NCBI GenBank assembly: GCA_963853835.1
Contig: OY970832.1
Coordinates: forward strand, 39,154,063 to 39,218,062
Length of the DNA stretch: 64,000 nucleotides
Origin: Calendula officinalis
Lineage: Eukaryota; Streptophyta; Magnoliopsida; Asterales; Asteraceae
Reading direction: 5' to 3'
Positions 25,122-35,359 of this stretch are shown in pieces. The stretch's first letter is position 1. The number at the start of each line of letters is the position of its first letter. The translations under genes and the position numbers were made by a program. The notes below the pieces were generated by a model, which saw only the letters and a list, made by a program, of their open reading frames with translations, was not told where the DNA came from and did not search any database.

Positions 25122-25879
25122 GTGTCCGTTTCACGCCCACGAGTAACCAAAATAGCTAGTTCGTTCGTCACTGCCAAGAACAAGTTCGGCCCGAACTCTT
25201 CACTGTTCCCGGCCTGAACTTTTTTTTCGGCCCGAAATTCAACCTCGGCCCGAACTTCAACCTCGACCCGAACTCCGACCTCGACCCGAACTTCAACCTC
25301 GGCCCGAACATCATCCTCGGCCCGAACACCGAACTTCGGCCCGAACACCACTTCGGCCCGAACACCACTTCGGCCCGAACACCACTTCGGCCCGAACATC
25401 CCACTTCGGCCCGAACACCACTTCGGCCCGAACATCCCTCTTCGGCCCGAACTCTTCAATATCCAAGATTGTGTGACAAAAGGTGCTATACTAAAACATT
25501 CATAACTTTCAGCTCGGGTGTCCGTTTCACGCACACGAGTAACCAAAATAGATGGTTCGTTTGTCATTGCCAAGAACAAGTTCGGCCCGAACTCTTCACT
25601 GTTCCCGGCCCGAACTTCATTTTCGGCCCGACCTTCAACCTCGGCCCGAACTTCAGCCTCGGCCCGAACTCCGACCTCGGCCCGAACTTCAACCTCGGCC
25701 GGAACATCATCCTCGGCCCGAACACCGAACTTCGGCCCGAACACCACTTCGGCCCGAACATCCCACTTCGGCCCGAACACCACTTCGGCCCGAACATCCC
25801 TCTTCGGCCCGAACTCTTCAATATCCAAGATTGTGTCACAAAAGGTGCTATACTAAAACATTCATAACTTTCTGCTCAG
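25122..25879 (+). repeat. Two monomers left of the 2206 bp repeat
   Basis: Cores are at 25122 and 25518; intervals are 396 and 362 bp. The tail after 25122 contains an 8 bp T-run (gaacttttttttcggccc near 25217) where the consensus has ttcatttt. The next core has cacgcacacgag. Both are local single-copy changes. Confidence 0.88.
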
Positions 25880-28085
25880 GTGTCCGTTTCACGCCCACGA
25901 GTAACCAAAATAGCTGGTTCGTTCGTCACTGCCAAGAACAAGTTCGGCCCGAACTCTTCACTGTTCCAGGCCCGAACATCATTTTCGGCCCGAACTTCAA
26001 CCTCGGCCCGAACTTCAACCTCGGCCCGAACTCCGACCTCGGCCCGAACTTCAACCACGGCCCGAACATCATCCTCGGCCCGAACATCAAACTTCGGCCC
26101 GAACACCACTTCGGCCCGAACATCCCACTTCGGCCCGAACACCACTTCGGCCCGACCACCCCTCTTCGGCCCGAACTCTTCAATATCCAAGATTGTGTGA
26201 CAAAAGGTTCTATACTAAAACATTCATAACTTTCTGCTCGGGTGTCCGTTTCACGCCCACGAGTAACCAAAATAGCTGGTTCGGTCGTCACTGCCAAGAA
26301 CAAGTTCGGCCCGAACTCTTCACTGTTCCCGGCCCGAACTTCATTTTCGGCCCGAACTTCAACCTCGGCCCGAACTTCAACCTCGGCCCGAACTCCGACC
26401 TCGGCCCGAACTTCAACCTCGGCCCGAACATCATCCTCGGCCCGAACACCGAACTTCGGCCCGAACACCACTTCGACCCGAACACCACTTCGGCCCGAAC
26501 ATCCCACTTCGGCCCGAACACCACTTAGGCCCGAACATCCCTCTTCGGCCCGAACTCTTCAGTATCCAAGATGGTGTGACAAAAGGTGCTATACTAAAAC
26601 ATTCATAACTTTCAGCTCGGGTGTCTGTTTCACGCCCACGAGTAACCAAGATAGCTAGTTCGTTCGTCACTGCCAAGAAGAAGTTCGGCCCGAACTCTTC
26701 ACTGTTCCCGACCCGAACTTCATTTTCGGCCCGAAATTCAACCTCGGCCCGAACTTCAACCTCGACCCGAACTCCGACCTCGACCCGAACTTCAACCTCG
26801 GCCCGAACATCATCCTCGGCCCGAACACCGAACTTCGGCCCGAACACCACTTCGGCCCGAACACCACTTCGGCCCTAACATCCCACTTCGGCCCGAACAC
26901 CACTTCGGCCCGAACTTCCCTCTTCGGCCCGAACTCTTCAATATCCAAGATTGTGTGACAAAAGGTGCTATACTAAAACATTCATAACTTTCAGCTCGGG
27001 TGTCCATTTCACGCCCACGAGTAACAAAAATAGATGGTTCGTTCGTCACTGCCAAGAAAAAGTTTGGCCCGAACTCTTCACTGTTCCCGGCCCGAACTTC
27101 ATTTTCGGCCCGACCCTCAACCTCGGCCCGAACTTCAGCCTCGGCCCGAACTCCGACCTCGGCACGAACTTCAACCTCGGCTCGAACATCATCCTCGGCC
27201 CGAACTCCGAACTTCGGCCCGAACACCACTTCGGCCCGAACATCCCACTTCGGCCCGAACACCACTTCGGCCCGAACATACCTCTTCGGCCCGAACTCTT
27301 CAATATCCAAGATTGTGTGACAAAAGGTGCTATACTAAAACATTCATAACTTTCTGCTCAGGTGTCCGTTTCACGCCCACGAGTAACCAAAATAGCTGGT
27401 TCGTTCGTCACTGCCAAGAACAAGTTCGGCCCGAACTCTTCACTGTTCCAGGCCCGAACATCATTTTCGGCCCGTACTTCAACCTCGGCCCGAACTTCAA
27501 CCTCGGCCCGAACTCCGACCTCGGCCCGAACTTCAACCACGGCCCGAACATCATCCTCATCCCGAACACCGAACTTCGGCCCGAACACAACTTCGGCCCG
27601 AACATCCCACTTCGGCCCGAACACCACTTCGGCACGAACATCCCTCTTCGGCCCGAACTCTTCAATATCCAAGATTGTGTGACAAAAGGTGCTATACTAA
27701 AACATTCATAACTTTCAGCTCGGGTGTCCGTTTCACGCCCACGAGTAACCAAAATAGATGGTTCGTTCGTCACTGCCAAGAAAAAGTTCGGCCCGAACTC
27801 TTCACTGTTCCCGGCCCGAACTTCATTTTCGGCCCGACCCTCAACCTCGGCCCGAACTTCAGCCTCGGCCCGAACTCCGACCTCGGCCCGAACTTCAACC
27901 TCGGCTCGAACATCATCCTCGGCCCGAACTCCGAACTTCGACCCGAACACCACTTCGGCCCGAACATCCCACTTCGGCCCGAACACCACTTCGGCCCGAA
28001 CATACCTCTTCGGCCCGAACTCTTCAATATCCAAGATTGTGTGACAAAAGGTGCTATACTAAAACATTCATAACTTTCTGCTCAG
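25880..28085 (+). repeat. 2206 bp 6-mer higher-order repeat, copy 1
   Basis: Cores are at 25880, 26242, 26621, 27000, 27362 and 27724; intervals are 362, 379, 379, 362, 362 and 362 bp. Markers are tttctgctcaggtg with ttccaggccc (first), aaaggttctatac before the second, accacttaggccc in the second tail, gtgtctgtttc with accaagatag and agaagaag (third), and agaaaaagtt with cgaccctcaacc (fourth). The 27000/27362 and 27724/28086 pairs form an internal 724 bp dimer. Confidence 0.93.
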
Positions 28086-29567
28086 GTGTCCGTTTCACGC
28101 CCACGAGTAACCAAAATAGCTGGTTCGTTCGTCACTGCCAAGAACAAGTTCGTCCCGAACTCTTCACTGTTCCAGGCCCGGACATCATTTTCGGCCCGAA
28201 CTTCAACCTCGGCCCGAACTTCAACCTCGGCCCGAACTCCGACCTCGGCCCGAACTTCAACCACGGCCCGAACATCATCCTCGGCCCGAACATCGAACTT
28301 CGGCCCGAACACCACTTCGGCCCGAACATCCCACTTCGGCCCGAACACCACTTCGGCCCGACCACCCCTCTTCGGCCCGAACTCTTCAATATCCAAGATT
28401 GTGTGACAAAAGGTTCTATACTAAAACATTCATAACTTTCTGCTCGGGTGTCCGTTTCACGCCCACGAGTAACCAAAATAGCTGGTTCGGTCGTCACTGC
28501 CAAGAACAAGTTCGGCCCGAACTCTTCACTGTTCCCGGCCCGAACTTCATTTTCGGCCCGAACTTCAACCTCGGCCAGAACTTCAACCTCGGCCCGAACT
28601 CCGACCTCGGCCCGAACTTCAACCTCGGCCCGAACATCATCCTCGGCCCGAACACCGAACTTCGGCCCGAACACCACTTCGGCCCGAACACCACTTCGGC
28701 CCGAACATCCCACTTCGGCCCGAACACCACTTAGGCCCGAACATCCCTCTTCGGCCCGAACTCTTCAGTATCCAAGATGGTGTGACAAAAGGTGCTATAC
28801 TAAAACATTCATAACTTTCAGCTCGGGTGTCTGTTTCACGCCCACGAGTAACCAAGATAGCTAGTTCGTTCGTCACTGCCAAGAAGAAGTTCGGCCCGAA
28901 CTCTTCACTGTTCCCGACCCGAACTTCATTTTCGGCCCGAAATTCAACCTCGGCCCGAACTTCAACCTCGACCCGAACTCCGACCTCGACCCGAACTTCA
29001 ACCTCGGCCCGAACATCATCCTCGGCCCGAACACCGAACTTCGGCCCGAACACCACTTCGGCCCGAACACCACTTCGGCCCGAACATCCCACTTCGGCCC
29101 GAACACCACTTCGGCCCGAACATCCCTCTTCGGCCCGAACTCTTCAATATCCAAGATTGTGTGACAAAAGGTGCTATACTAAAACATTCATAACTTTCAG
29201 CTCGGGTGTCCGTTTCACGCCCACGAGTAACCAAAATAGATGGTTCGTTCGTCACTGCCAAGAAAAAGTTCGGCCCGAACTCTTCACTGTTCCCGGCCCG
29301 AACTTCATTTTCGGCCCGACCCTCAACCTCGGCCCGAACTTCAGCCTCGGCCCGAACTCCGACCTCGGCCCGAACTTCAACCTCGGCCCGAACATCATCC
29401 TCGGCCCGAACACCGAACTTCGGCCCGAACACAACTTCGGCCCGAACATCCCACTTCGGCCCGAACACCACTTCGGCCCGAACATCCCTCTTCGGCCCGA
29501 ACTCTTCAATATCCAAGACTGTGTGACCAAAGGTGCTATACTAAAACATTCATAACTTTCAGCTCGG
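28086..29567 (+). repeat. 2206 bp higher-order repeat, partial copy 2
   Basis: Cores are at 28086, 28448, 28827 and 29206; intervals are 362, 379, 379 and 362 bp. All markers of the first four monomers of copy 1 are present at an offset of 2206 bp, including accacttaggccc near 28724 and agaagaagttc near 28881. The pattern stops at 29568, where a different block begins. Confidence 0.93.
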
Positions 29568-31015
29568 GTGTCCGTTTCACGCCCACGAGTAACCAAAATA
29601 GACGGTTCGTTCGTCACTGCCAAGAACAAGTTCGGCCCGAACTCTTCATTGTTCCCGGCCCGAACTTCATTTTCAGCCCGAACTTCAACCTCGGCCCGAA
29701 CTTCAACCTCGGCCCGAACTCCGACCTCGGCCCGAAGTGCAACCTCGGCCCGAACTCCGACCTCGGCCCGAACTTCAACCTCGGCCCGAACATCATCCTC
29801 GGCCCGAACACCGAACTTCGGCCCGAACATCCCACTTCGGCCCGAACACCACTTCGGCCCGAACATCCCTCTTCGGCCCGAACTCTTCAATATCCAAGAT
29901 TGTGTGACAAAAGGTGCTATAATAAAACATTCATAACTTTCTGCTCGGGTGTCCGTTTCACGCCCACGAGTAACCTAAATAGCTGGTTCGTTCGTCACTG
30001 CCAAGAACAAGTGCGGCCCGAACTCTTCACTGTTCCCGGCCCGAACATCATTTTCGGCCCGAACTTCAACCTCGGCCCGAACTTCAACCTCGGCCCGAAC
30101 TACGACCTCGGCCCGAACTTCAACCACGGCCCGAACATCATCCTCGGCCCGAACACCGAACTTCGGCCCGAACACCACTTTGGCCCGAACATCCCACTTC
30201 GGCCCGAACACCACTTCGGCCCGAACATCCCTCTTCGGCCCGAACTCTTCAATATCCAAGATTGTGTGACAAAAGGTGCTATACTAAAACATTCATAACT
30301 TTCAGCTCGGGTGTCCGTTTCACGCCCACGAGTAACCAAAATAGCTGGTTCGGTCGTCACTGCCAAGAACAAGTTCGGCCCGAACTTTTCACTGTTCCCG
30401 GCCCGAACTTCATGTTCGGCCCGAACTTCAACCTCGGCCCGAACTTCAACCTCGGCCCGAACATCATCCTCGGCCCGAACACCGAACTTCGGCCCGAACA
30501 CCACTTCGGCCCGAACATCCCACTTCGGCCCGAACACCACTTCGGCCCGAACATCCCTCTTCGGCCCGAACTCTTCAATATCCAAGATGGTGTGACAAAA
30601 GGTGCTATACTAAAACATTCATAACTTTCAGCTCGGGTGTCCGTTTCACGCCCACGAGTAACCAAAATAGCTAGTTCATTCGTCACTGCCAAGAACAAGT
30701 TCGGCCCGAACTCTTCACTGTTCCCGGCCCGAACTTCATTTTCGGCCCGAAATTCAACCTCGGCCCGAACTTCAACCTCGACCCGAACTCCGACCTCGAC
30801 CCGAACTTCAACCTCGGCCCGAACATCATCCTCGGCCCGAACACCGAATTTCAGCCCGAACACCACTTCGGCCCGAACACCACTTCGGCCCGAACATCCC
30901 ACTTCGGCCCGAACACCACTTCGGCCCGAACATCCCTCTTCGGCCCGAACTCTTCAATATCCAAGATTGTGTGACAAAAGGTGCTATACTAAAACATTCA
31001 TAACTTTCAGCTCGG
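29568..31015 (+). repeat. Dispersed 4-monomer block, left copy
   Basis: Cores are at 29568, 29949, 30311 and 30637; intervals are 381, 362, 326 and 379 bp. Private variants are gctataataaaac (near 29917), taacctaaatag (29971), gaactacgacctcgg (30099), ttcatgttcggcc (near 30409) and caccgaatttc (near 30842). All five recur in the same order at 51324-52789. The tail after 29568 contains the extra tccgacct / tgcaacct / tccgacct alternation found in the long-tailed class. Confidence 0.93.
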
Positions 31016-31662
31016 GTGTCCGTTTCACGCCCACGAGTAACCAAAATAGCTAGTTCGTTCGTCACTGCCAAGAACAAGTTCGGCCCGAACTCTTCACTGT
31101 TCCCGGCCCGAACTTCATTTTCGGCCCGAACTTCAACCTCGGCCCGAACTTCAGCCTCGGCCCGAACTCCGACCTCGGCCCGAACTTCAACCTCGGCCCG
31201 AACATCATCCTCGGCCCGAACACCGAACTTCGGCCCGAACACCACTTCGGCCCGAACATCCCACTTCGGCCCGAACACCACTTCGGCCCGAACATCCCTC
31301 TTCGGCTCGAACTCTTCAATATCCAAGATTGTGTGACAAAAGGTGCTATACTAAAACATTCATAACTTTCTGCTCGGGTGTCCGTTTCACGCCCACGAGT
31401 AATCAAAATAGTTGGTTCGTTCGTCACTGCCAAGAACAAGTTCGGCCCGAACTCTTCACTGTTCCAGGCCCGAACATCATTTTCGGCCCGAACTTCAACC
31501 TCGACCCGAACTTCAACCTCGGCCCGAACTCCGACCTCGGCCCGAACTTCAACCACGGCCCGAACATCATCCTCGGCCCGAACACCGAACTTCGGCCCGA
31601 ACACCACTTCGGCCCGAACATCCCACTTCGGCCCGAACACCACTTCGGCCCGAACATCCCTC

Positions 31663-31680
31663 TTCGGCCCGAACTCTTCA
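31663..31680 (+). repeat. 18 bp direct repeat flanking the core, left copy
   Basis: The 18-mer ttcggcccgaactcttca occurs here and again at 31803-31820, so the core lies between two direct copies 140 bp apart. The same arrangement holds in most monomers. Recombination or slippage between them would remove the core together with one copy, a 140 bp loss. One junction in this window (444-461) has the expected product. Confidence 0.9.
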
Positions 31681-31804
31681 ATATCCAAGATTGTGTGACA
31701 AAAGGTGCTATACTAAAACATTCATAACTTTCTGCTCGGGTGTCCGTTTCACGCCCACGAGTAATCAAAATAGCTGGTTCGTTCGTCACTGCCAAGAACA
31801 AGTT
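31675..31804 (+). repeat. Monomer core, 130 bp unique segment (example)
   Basis: The core is present once per monomer and has no internal repetition. It runs from tcttcaatatcc through gtgctatactaaaacattc, aactttctgctcgggtgtcc (majority form aactttcagctcgggtgtcc), cacgcccacgagtaaccaaa and ggttcgttcgtcactgcc to agaacaagtt. It is the best conserved part and the AT-richer part (about 42% G+C against 63% in the tail). Diagnostic variable positions are cag/ctg before ctcggg, agctgg/agatgg/agctag/aggtgg, gttcgttcg/gttcggtcg, and gattgtg/gatggtg/gactgtg. These variants travel in fixed combinations and define monomer classes used for the higher-order repeats. The stretch around aacttt..ctcgggtgtccg resembles a motif I associate with plant satellites, from memory only. 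Confidence 0.93.
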
Positions 31805-31820
31805 CGGCCCGAACTCTTCA
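31803..31820 (+). repeat. 18 bp direct repeat flanking the core, right copy
   Basis: Right partner of the 18-mer at 31663-31680. It is followed by ctgttcc and the decamer tail, whereas the left copy is followed by atatcc and the core. Confidence 0.9.
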
Positions 31821-32036
31821 CTGTTCCAGGCCCTAACATCATTTTCGGCCCGAACTTCAACCTCGACCCGAACTTCAACCTCGGCCCGAACTCCGACCTC
31901 GGCCCGAACTTCAACCACGGCCCGAACATCATCCTCGGCCCGAACACCGAACTTCGGCCCGAACACCACTTCGGCCCGAACATCACACTTCGGCCCGAAC
32001 ACCACTTCGGCCCGAACATCCCTCTTCGGCCCGAAC
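31805..32036 (+). repeat. Monomer tail: 13 x decamer minisatellite (example)
   Basis: The tail is a nested short tandem repeat. The decamer cggcccgaac occurs 13 times in the consensus. Its spacers are, in order: tcttcactgttcc, ttcatttt, ttcaacct, ttcaacct, tccgacct, ttcaacct, atcatcct, accgaactt, accactt, atcccactt, accactt, atccctctt. Subunits are therefore 18 bp in the left half and 17 or 19 bp in the right half. Spacers are almost free of G, so the + strand is strongly C-biased. Insertion or deletion of whole subunits explains nearly all monomer length variation. The order of spacer types is conserved across the array, so the tail is inherited as a unit and not freely shuffled. Confidence 0.93.
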
Positions 32037-32463
32037 TCTTCAATATCCAAGATTGTGTGACAAAAGGTGCTATACTAAAACATTCATAACTTTCTGCTCG
32101 GGTGTCCGTTTCACGCCCACGAGTAACCAAAATAGCTGGTTCGGTCGTCACTGCCAAGAACAAGTTCGGCCCGAACTCATCACTGTTCCCGGCCCGAACT
32201 TCATTTTCGGCCCGAACTTCAACCTCGGCCCGAACTTCAACCTCGGCCCGAACTCCGACCTCGGCCCGAACTTCAACCTCGGCCCGAACATCATCCTCGG
32301 CCCGAACACCGAACTTCGGCCCGAACACCACTTCGGCCCGAACATCCCACTTCGGCCCGAACACCACTTCGGCCCGAACATCCCTCTTCGGCCCGAACTC
32401 TTCAATATCCAAGATTGTGGGACAAAAGGCGCTATACTAAAACATTCATAACTTTCTGCTTGG

Positions 32464-35359
32464 GTGTCCGTTTCACACCCACGAGTAACCAAAATAGCTG
32501 GTTCGTTCGTCACTGCCAAGAACAAGTTCGGCTCGAACTCTTCACTGTTCCCGGCCCGAACATCATTTTCGGCCCGAACTTCAACCTCGACCCGAACTTC
32601 AACCTCGGCCCGAACTCCGACCTCGGCCTGAACTTCAACCACGGCCCGAACATCATCCTCGGCCCGAACACCGAACTTCGGCCCGAACACCACTTCGGCC
32701 CGAACATCCCACTTCGGCCCGAACACCACTTCGGCCCGAACATCCCTCTTCGGCCCGAACTCTTCAATATCCAAGATTGTGTGACAAAAGGTGCTATACT
32801 AAAACATTCATAACTTTCAGCTCGGGTGTCCGTTTCACGCCCACGAGTAACCAAAATAGCTAGTTCGGTCGTCACTGCCAAGAACAAGTTCGGCCCGAAC
32901 TCTTCACTGTTCCCGTCCCGAACTTCATTTTCGGCCCGAACTTCAACCTCGGCCCGAACTTCAGCCTCGGCCCGAACTCCGACCTCGGCCCGAACTTCAA
33001 CCTCGGCCCGAACATCATCCTCGGCCCGAACACCGAACTTCGGCCCGAACACCACTTCGGCCCGAACATCCCACTTCGGCCCGAACACCACTTCGGCCCG
33101 AACATCCCTCTTCGGCCCGAACTCTTCAATATCCAAGATTGTGTGACAAAAGGTGCTATACTAAAACATTCATAACTTTCTGCTCGGGTGTCCGTTTCAC
33201 GCCCACGAGTAACCAAAATAGCTGGTTCGTTCGTCACTGCCAAGAACAAGTTCGGCTCGAACTCTTCACTGTTCCCGGCCCGAACATCATTTTCGGCCCG
33301 AACTTCAACCTCGACCCGAACTTCAACCTCGGCCCGAACTCCGACCTCGGCCTGAACTTCAACCACGGCCCGAACATCATCCTCGGCCCGAACACCGAAC
33401 TTCGGCCCGAACACCACTTCGGCCCGAACATCCCACTTCGGCCCGAACACCACTTCGGCCCGAACATCCCTCTTCGGCCCGAACTCTTCAATATCCAAGT
33501 TTGTGTGACAAAAGGTGCTATACTAAAACATTCATAACTTTCAGCTCGGGTGTCCGTTTCACGCCCACGAGTAACCAAAATAGCTAGTTCGGTCGTCACT
33601 GCCAAGAACAAGTTCGGCCCGAACTCTTCACTGTTCCCGGCCCGAACTTCATTTTCGGCCCGAACTTCAACCTCGGTCCGAACTTCAGCCTCGGCCCGAA
33701 CTCCGACCTCGGCCCGAACTTCAACCTCGGCCCGAACATCATCCTCGGCCCGAACACCGAACTTCGGCCCGAACACCACTTCGGCCCGAACATCCCACTT
33801 CGGCCCGAACACCACTTCGGCCCGAACATCCCTCTTCGGCCCGAACTCTTCAATATCCAAGATTGTGTGACAAAAGGTGCTATACTAAAACATTCATAAC
33901 TTTCTGCTCGGGTGTCCGTTTCACGCCCACGAGTAACCAAAATAGCTGGTTCATTCGTCACTGCCAAGAACAAGTTCGGCTCGAACTCTTCACTGTTCCC
34001 GGCCCGAACATCATTTTCGGCCCGAACTTCAACCTCGACCCGAACTTCAACCTCGGCCCGAACTCCGACCTCGGCCTGAACTTCAACCACGGCCCGAACA
34101 TCATCCTCGGCCCGAACACCGAACTTCGGCCCGAACACCACTTCAGCCCGAACATCCCACTTCGGCCCGAACACCACTTCGGCCCGAACATCCCTCTTCG
34201 GCCCGAACTCTTCAATATCCAAGATTGTGTGACAAAAGGTGCTATACTAAAACACTCATAACTTTCAGCTCGGGTGTCCGTTTCACGCCCACGAGTAACC
34301 AAAATAGCTAGTTCGGTCGTCACTGCCAAGAACAAGTTCGGCCCGAACTCTTCACTGTTCCCGGCCCGAACTTCATTTTCGGCCCGAACTTCAACCTCGA
34401 CCCGAACTTCAGCCTCGGCCCGAACTCCGACCTCGGCCCGAACTTCAACCTCGGCCCGAACATCATCCTCGGCCCGAACACCGAACTTCGGCCCGAACAC
34501 CACTTCGGCCCGAACATCCCACTTCGGCCCGAACACCACTTCGGCCCGAACATCCCTCTTCGGCCCGAACTCTTCAATATCCAAGATTGTGTGACAAAAG
34601 GTGCTATACTAAAACATTCATAACTTTCTGCTCGGGTGTCCGTTTCACGCCCACGAGTAACCAAAATAGCTGGTTCGTTCGTCACTGCCAAGAACAAGTT
34701 CGGCTCGAACTCTTCACTGTTCCCGGCCCGAACATCATTTTCGGCCCGAACTTCAACCTCGACCCGAACTTCAACCTCGGCCCGAACTCCGACCTCGGCC
34801 TGAACTTCAACCACGGCCCGAACATCATCCTCGGCCCGAACACCGAACTTCGGCCCGAACACCACTTCGGCCCGAACATCCCACTTCGGCCCGAACACCA
34901 CTTCGGCCCGAACATCCCTCTTCGGCCCGAACTCTTCAATATCCAAGATTGTGTGACAAAAGGTGCTATACTAAAACATTCATAACTTTCAGCTCGGGTG
35001 TCCGTTTCACGCCCACGAGTAACCAAAATAGCTAGTTCGGTCGTCACTGCCAAGAACAAGTTCGGCCCGAACTCTTCACTGTTCCCGGCCCGAACTTCAT
35101 TTTCGGCCCGAACTTCAACCTCGGCCCGAACTTCAGCCTCGGCCCGAACTCCGACCTCGGCCCGAACTTCAACCTCGGCCCGAACATCATCCTCGGCCCG
35201 AACACCGAACTTCGGCCCGAACACCACTTCGGCCCGAACATCCCACTTCGGCCCGAACACCACTTCGGCCCGAACATCCCTCTTCGGCCCGAACTCTTCA
35301 ATATCCAAGATTGTGTGACAAAAGGTGCTATACTAAAACATTCATAACTTTCAGCTCGG
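32464..35359 (+). repeat. 724 bp dimer higher-order repeat, four copies
   Basis: Two monomer classes alternate. Class A (32464, 33188, 33912, 34636) has tttctgct before ctcggg or ctTggg, agctggttcgttcg or agctggttcattcg, ttcggctcgaactc, cctcgacccgaac, cctcggcctgaac and ttcaaccac. Class B (32826, 33550, 34274, 34998) has tttcagct, agctagttcggtcg and ttcagcct. Four dimers are therefore present with a 724 bp period, differing at single bases only. Confidence 0.96.

Larger units (their letters stand above)
31675..32036 (+). repeat. Reference monomer (362 bp)
   Basis: This copy lies in the most regular part of the array and has the commonest length. It is phased at tcttcaatatcc. It consists of the 130 bp unique core (31675-31804) and the 232 bp decamer tail (31805-32036). 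Consensus arithmetic: 130 + 23 + six 18-mers + three 19-mers + two 17-mers + a final 10-mer = 362. Its variants from the majority form are gtaatcaaaa for gtaaccaaaa, ttccaggccc for ttcccggccc, a ccctaac decamer near 31834, ttcaaccac near 31912 and catcacactt near 31982. The phase chosen is arbitrary; the array itself defines no start. 362 is not divisible by 3, so reading frames do not stay in phase from one monomer to the next. Confidence 0.93.
31016..35359 (+). repeat. Twelve consecutive monomers of exactly 362 bp
   Basis: Cores are at 31016, 31378, 31740, 32102, 32464, 32826, 33188, 33550, 33912, 34274, 34636 and 34998, and the next core follows at 35360. Every interval is 362 bp, with no gain or loss of a tail subunit. 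This is the most homogeneous section of the window and includes the dimer repeat 32464-35359. Confidence 0.97.

Noticed and set aside
31700..31735. TATA-like ctatactaaaac and a splice-acceptor-like aactttcag in the core
   Set aside because: They occur in nearly every monomer without any downstream gene; matches this short are expected by chance. Only transcript data could revive the idea.
31805..32036. CENP-B box
   Set aside because: I saw no match to the known CENP-B box pattern in core or tail; ttcg strings alone are not evidence.
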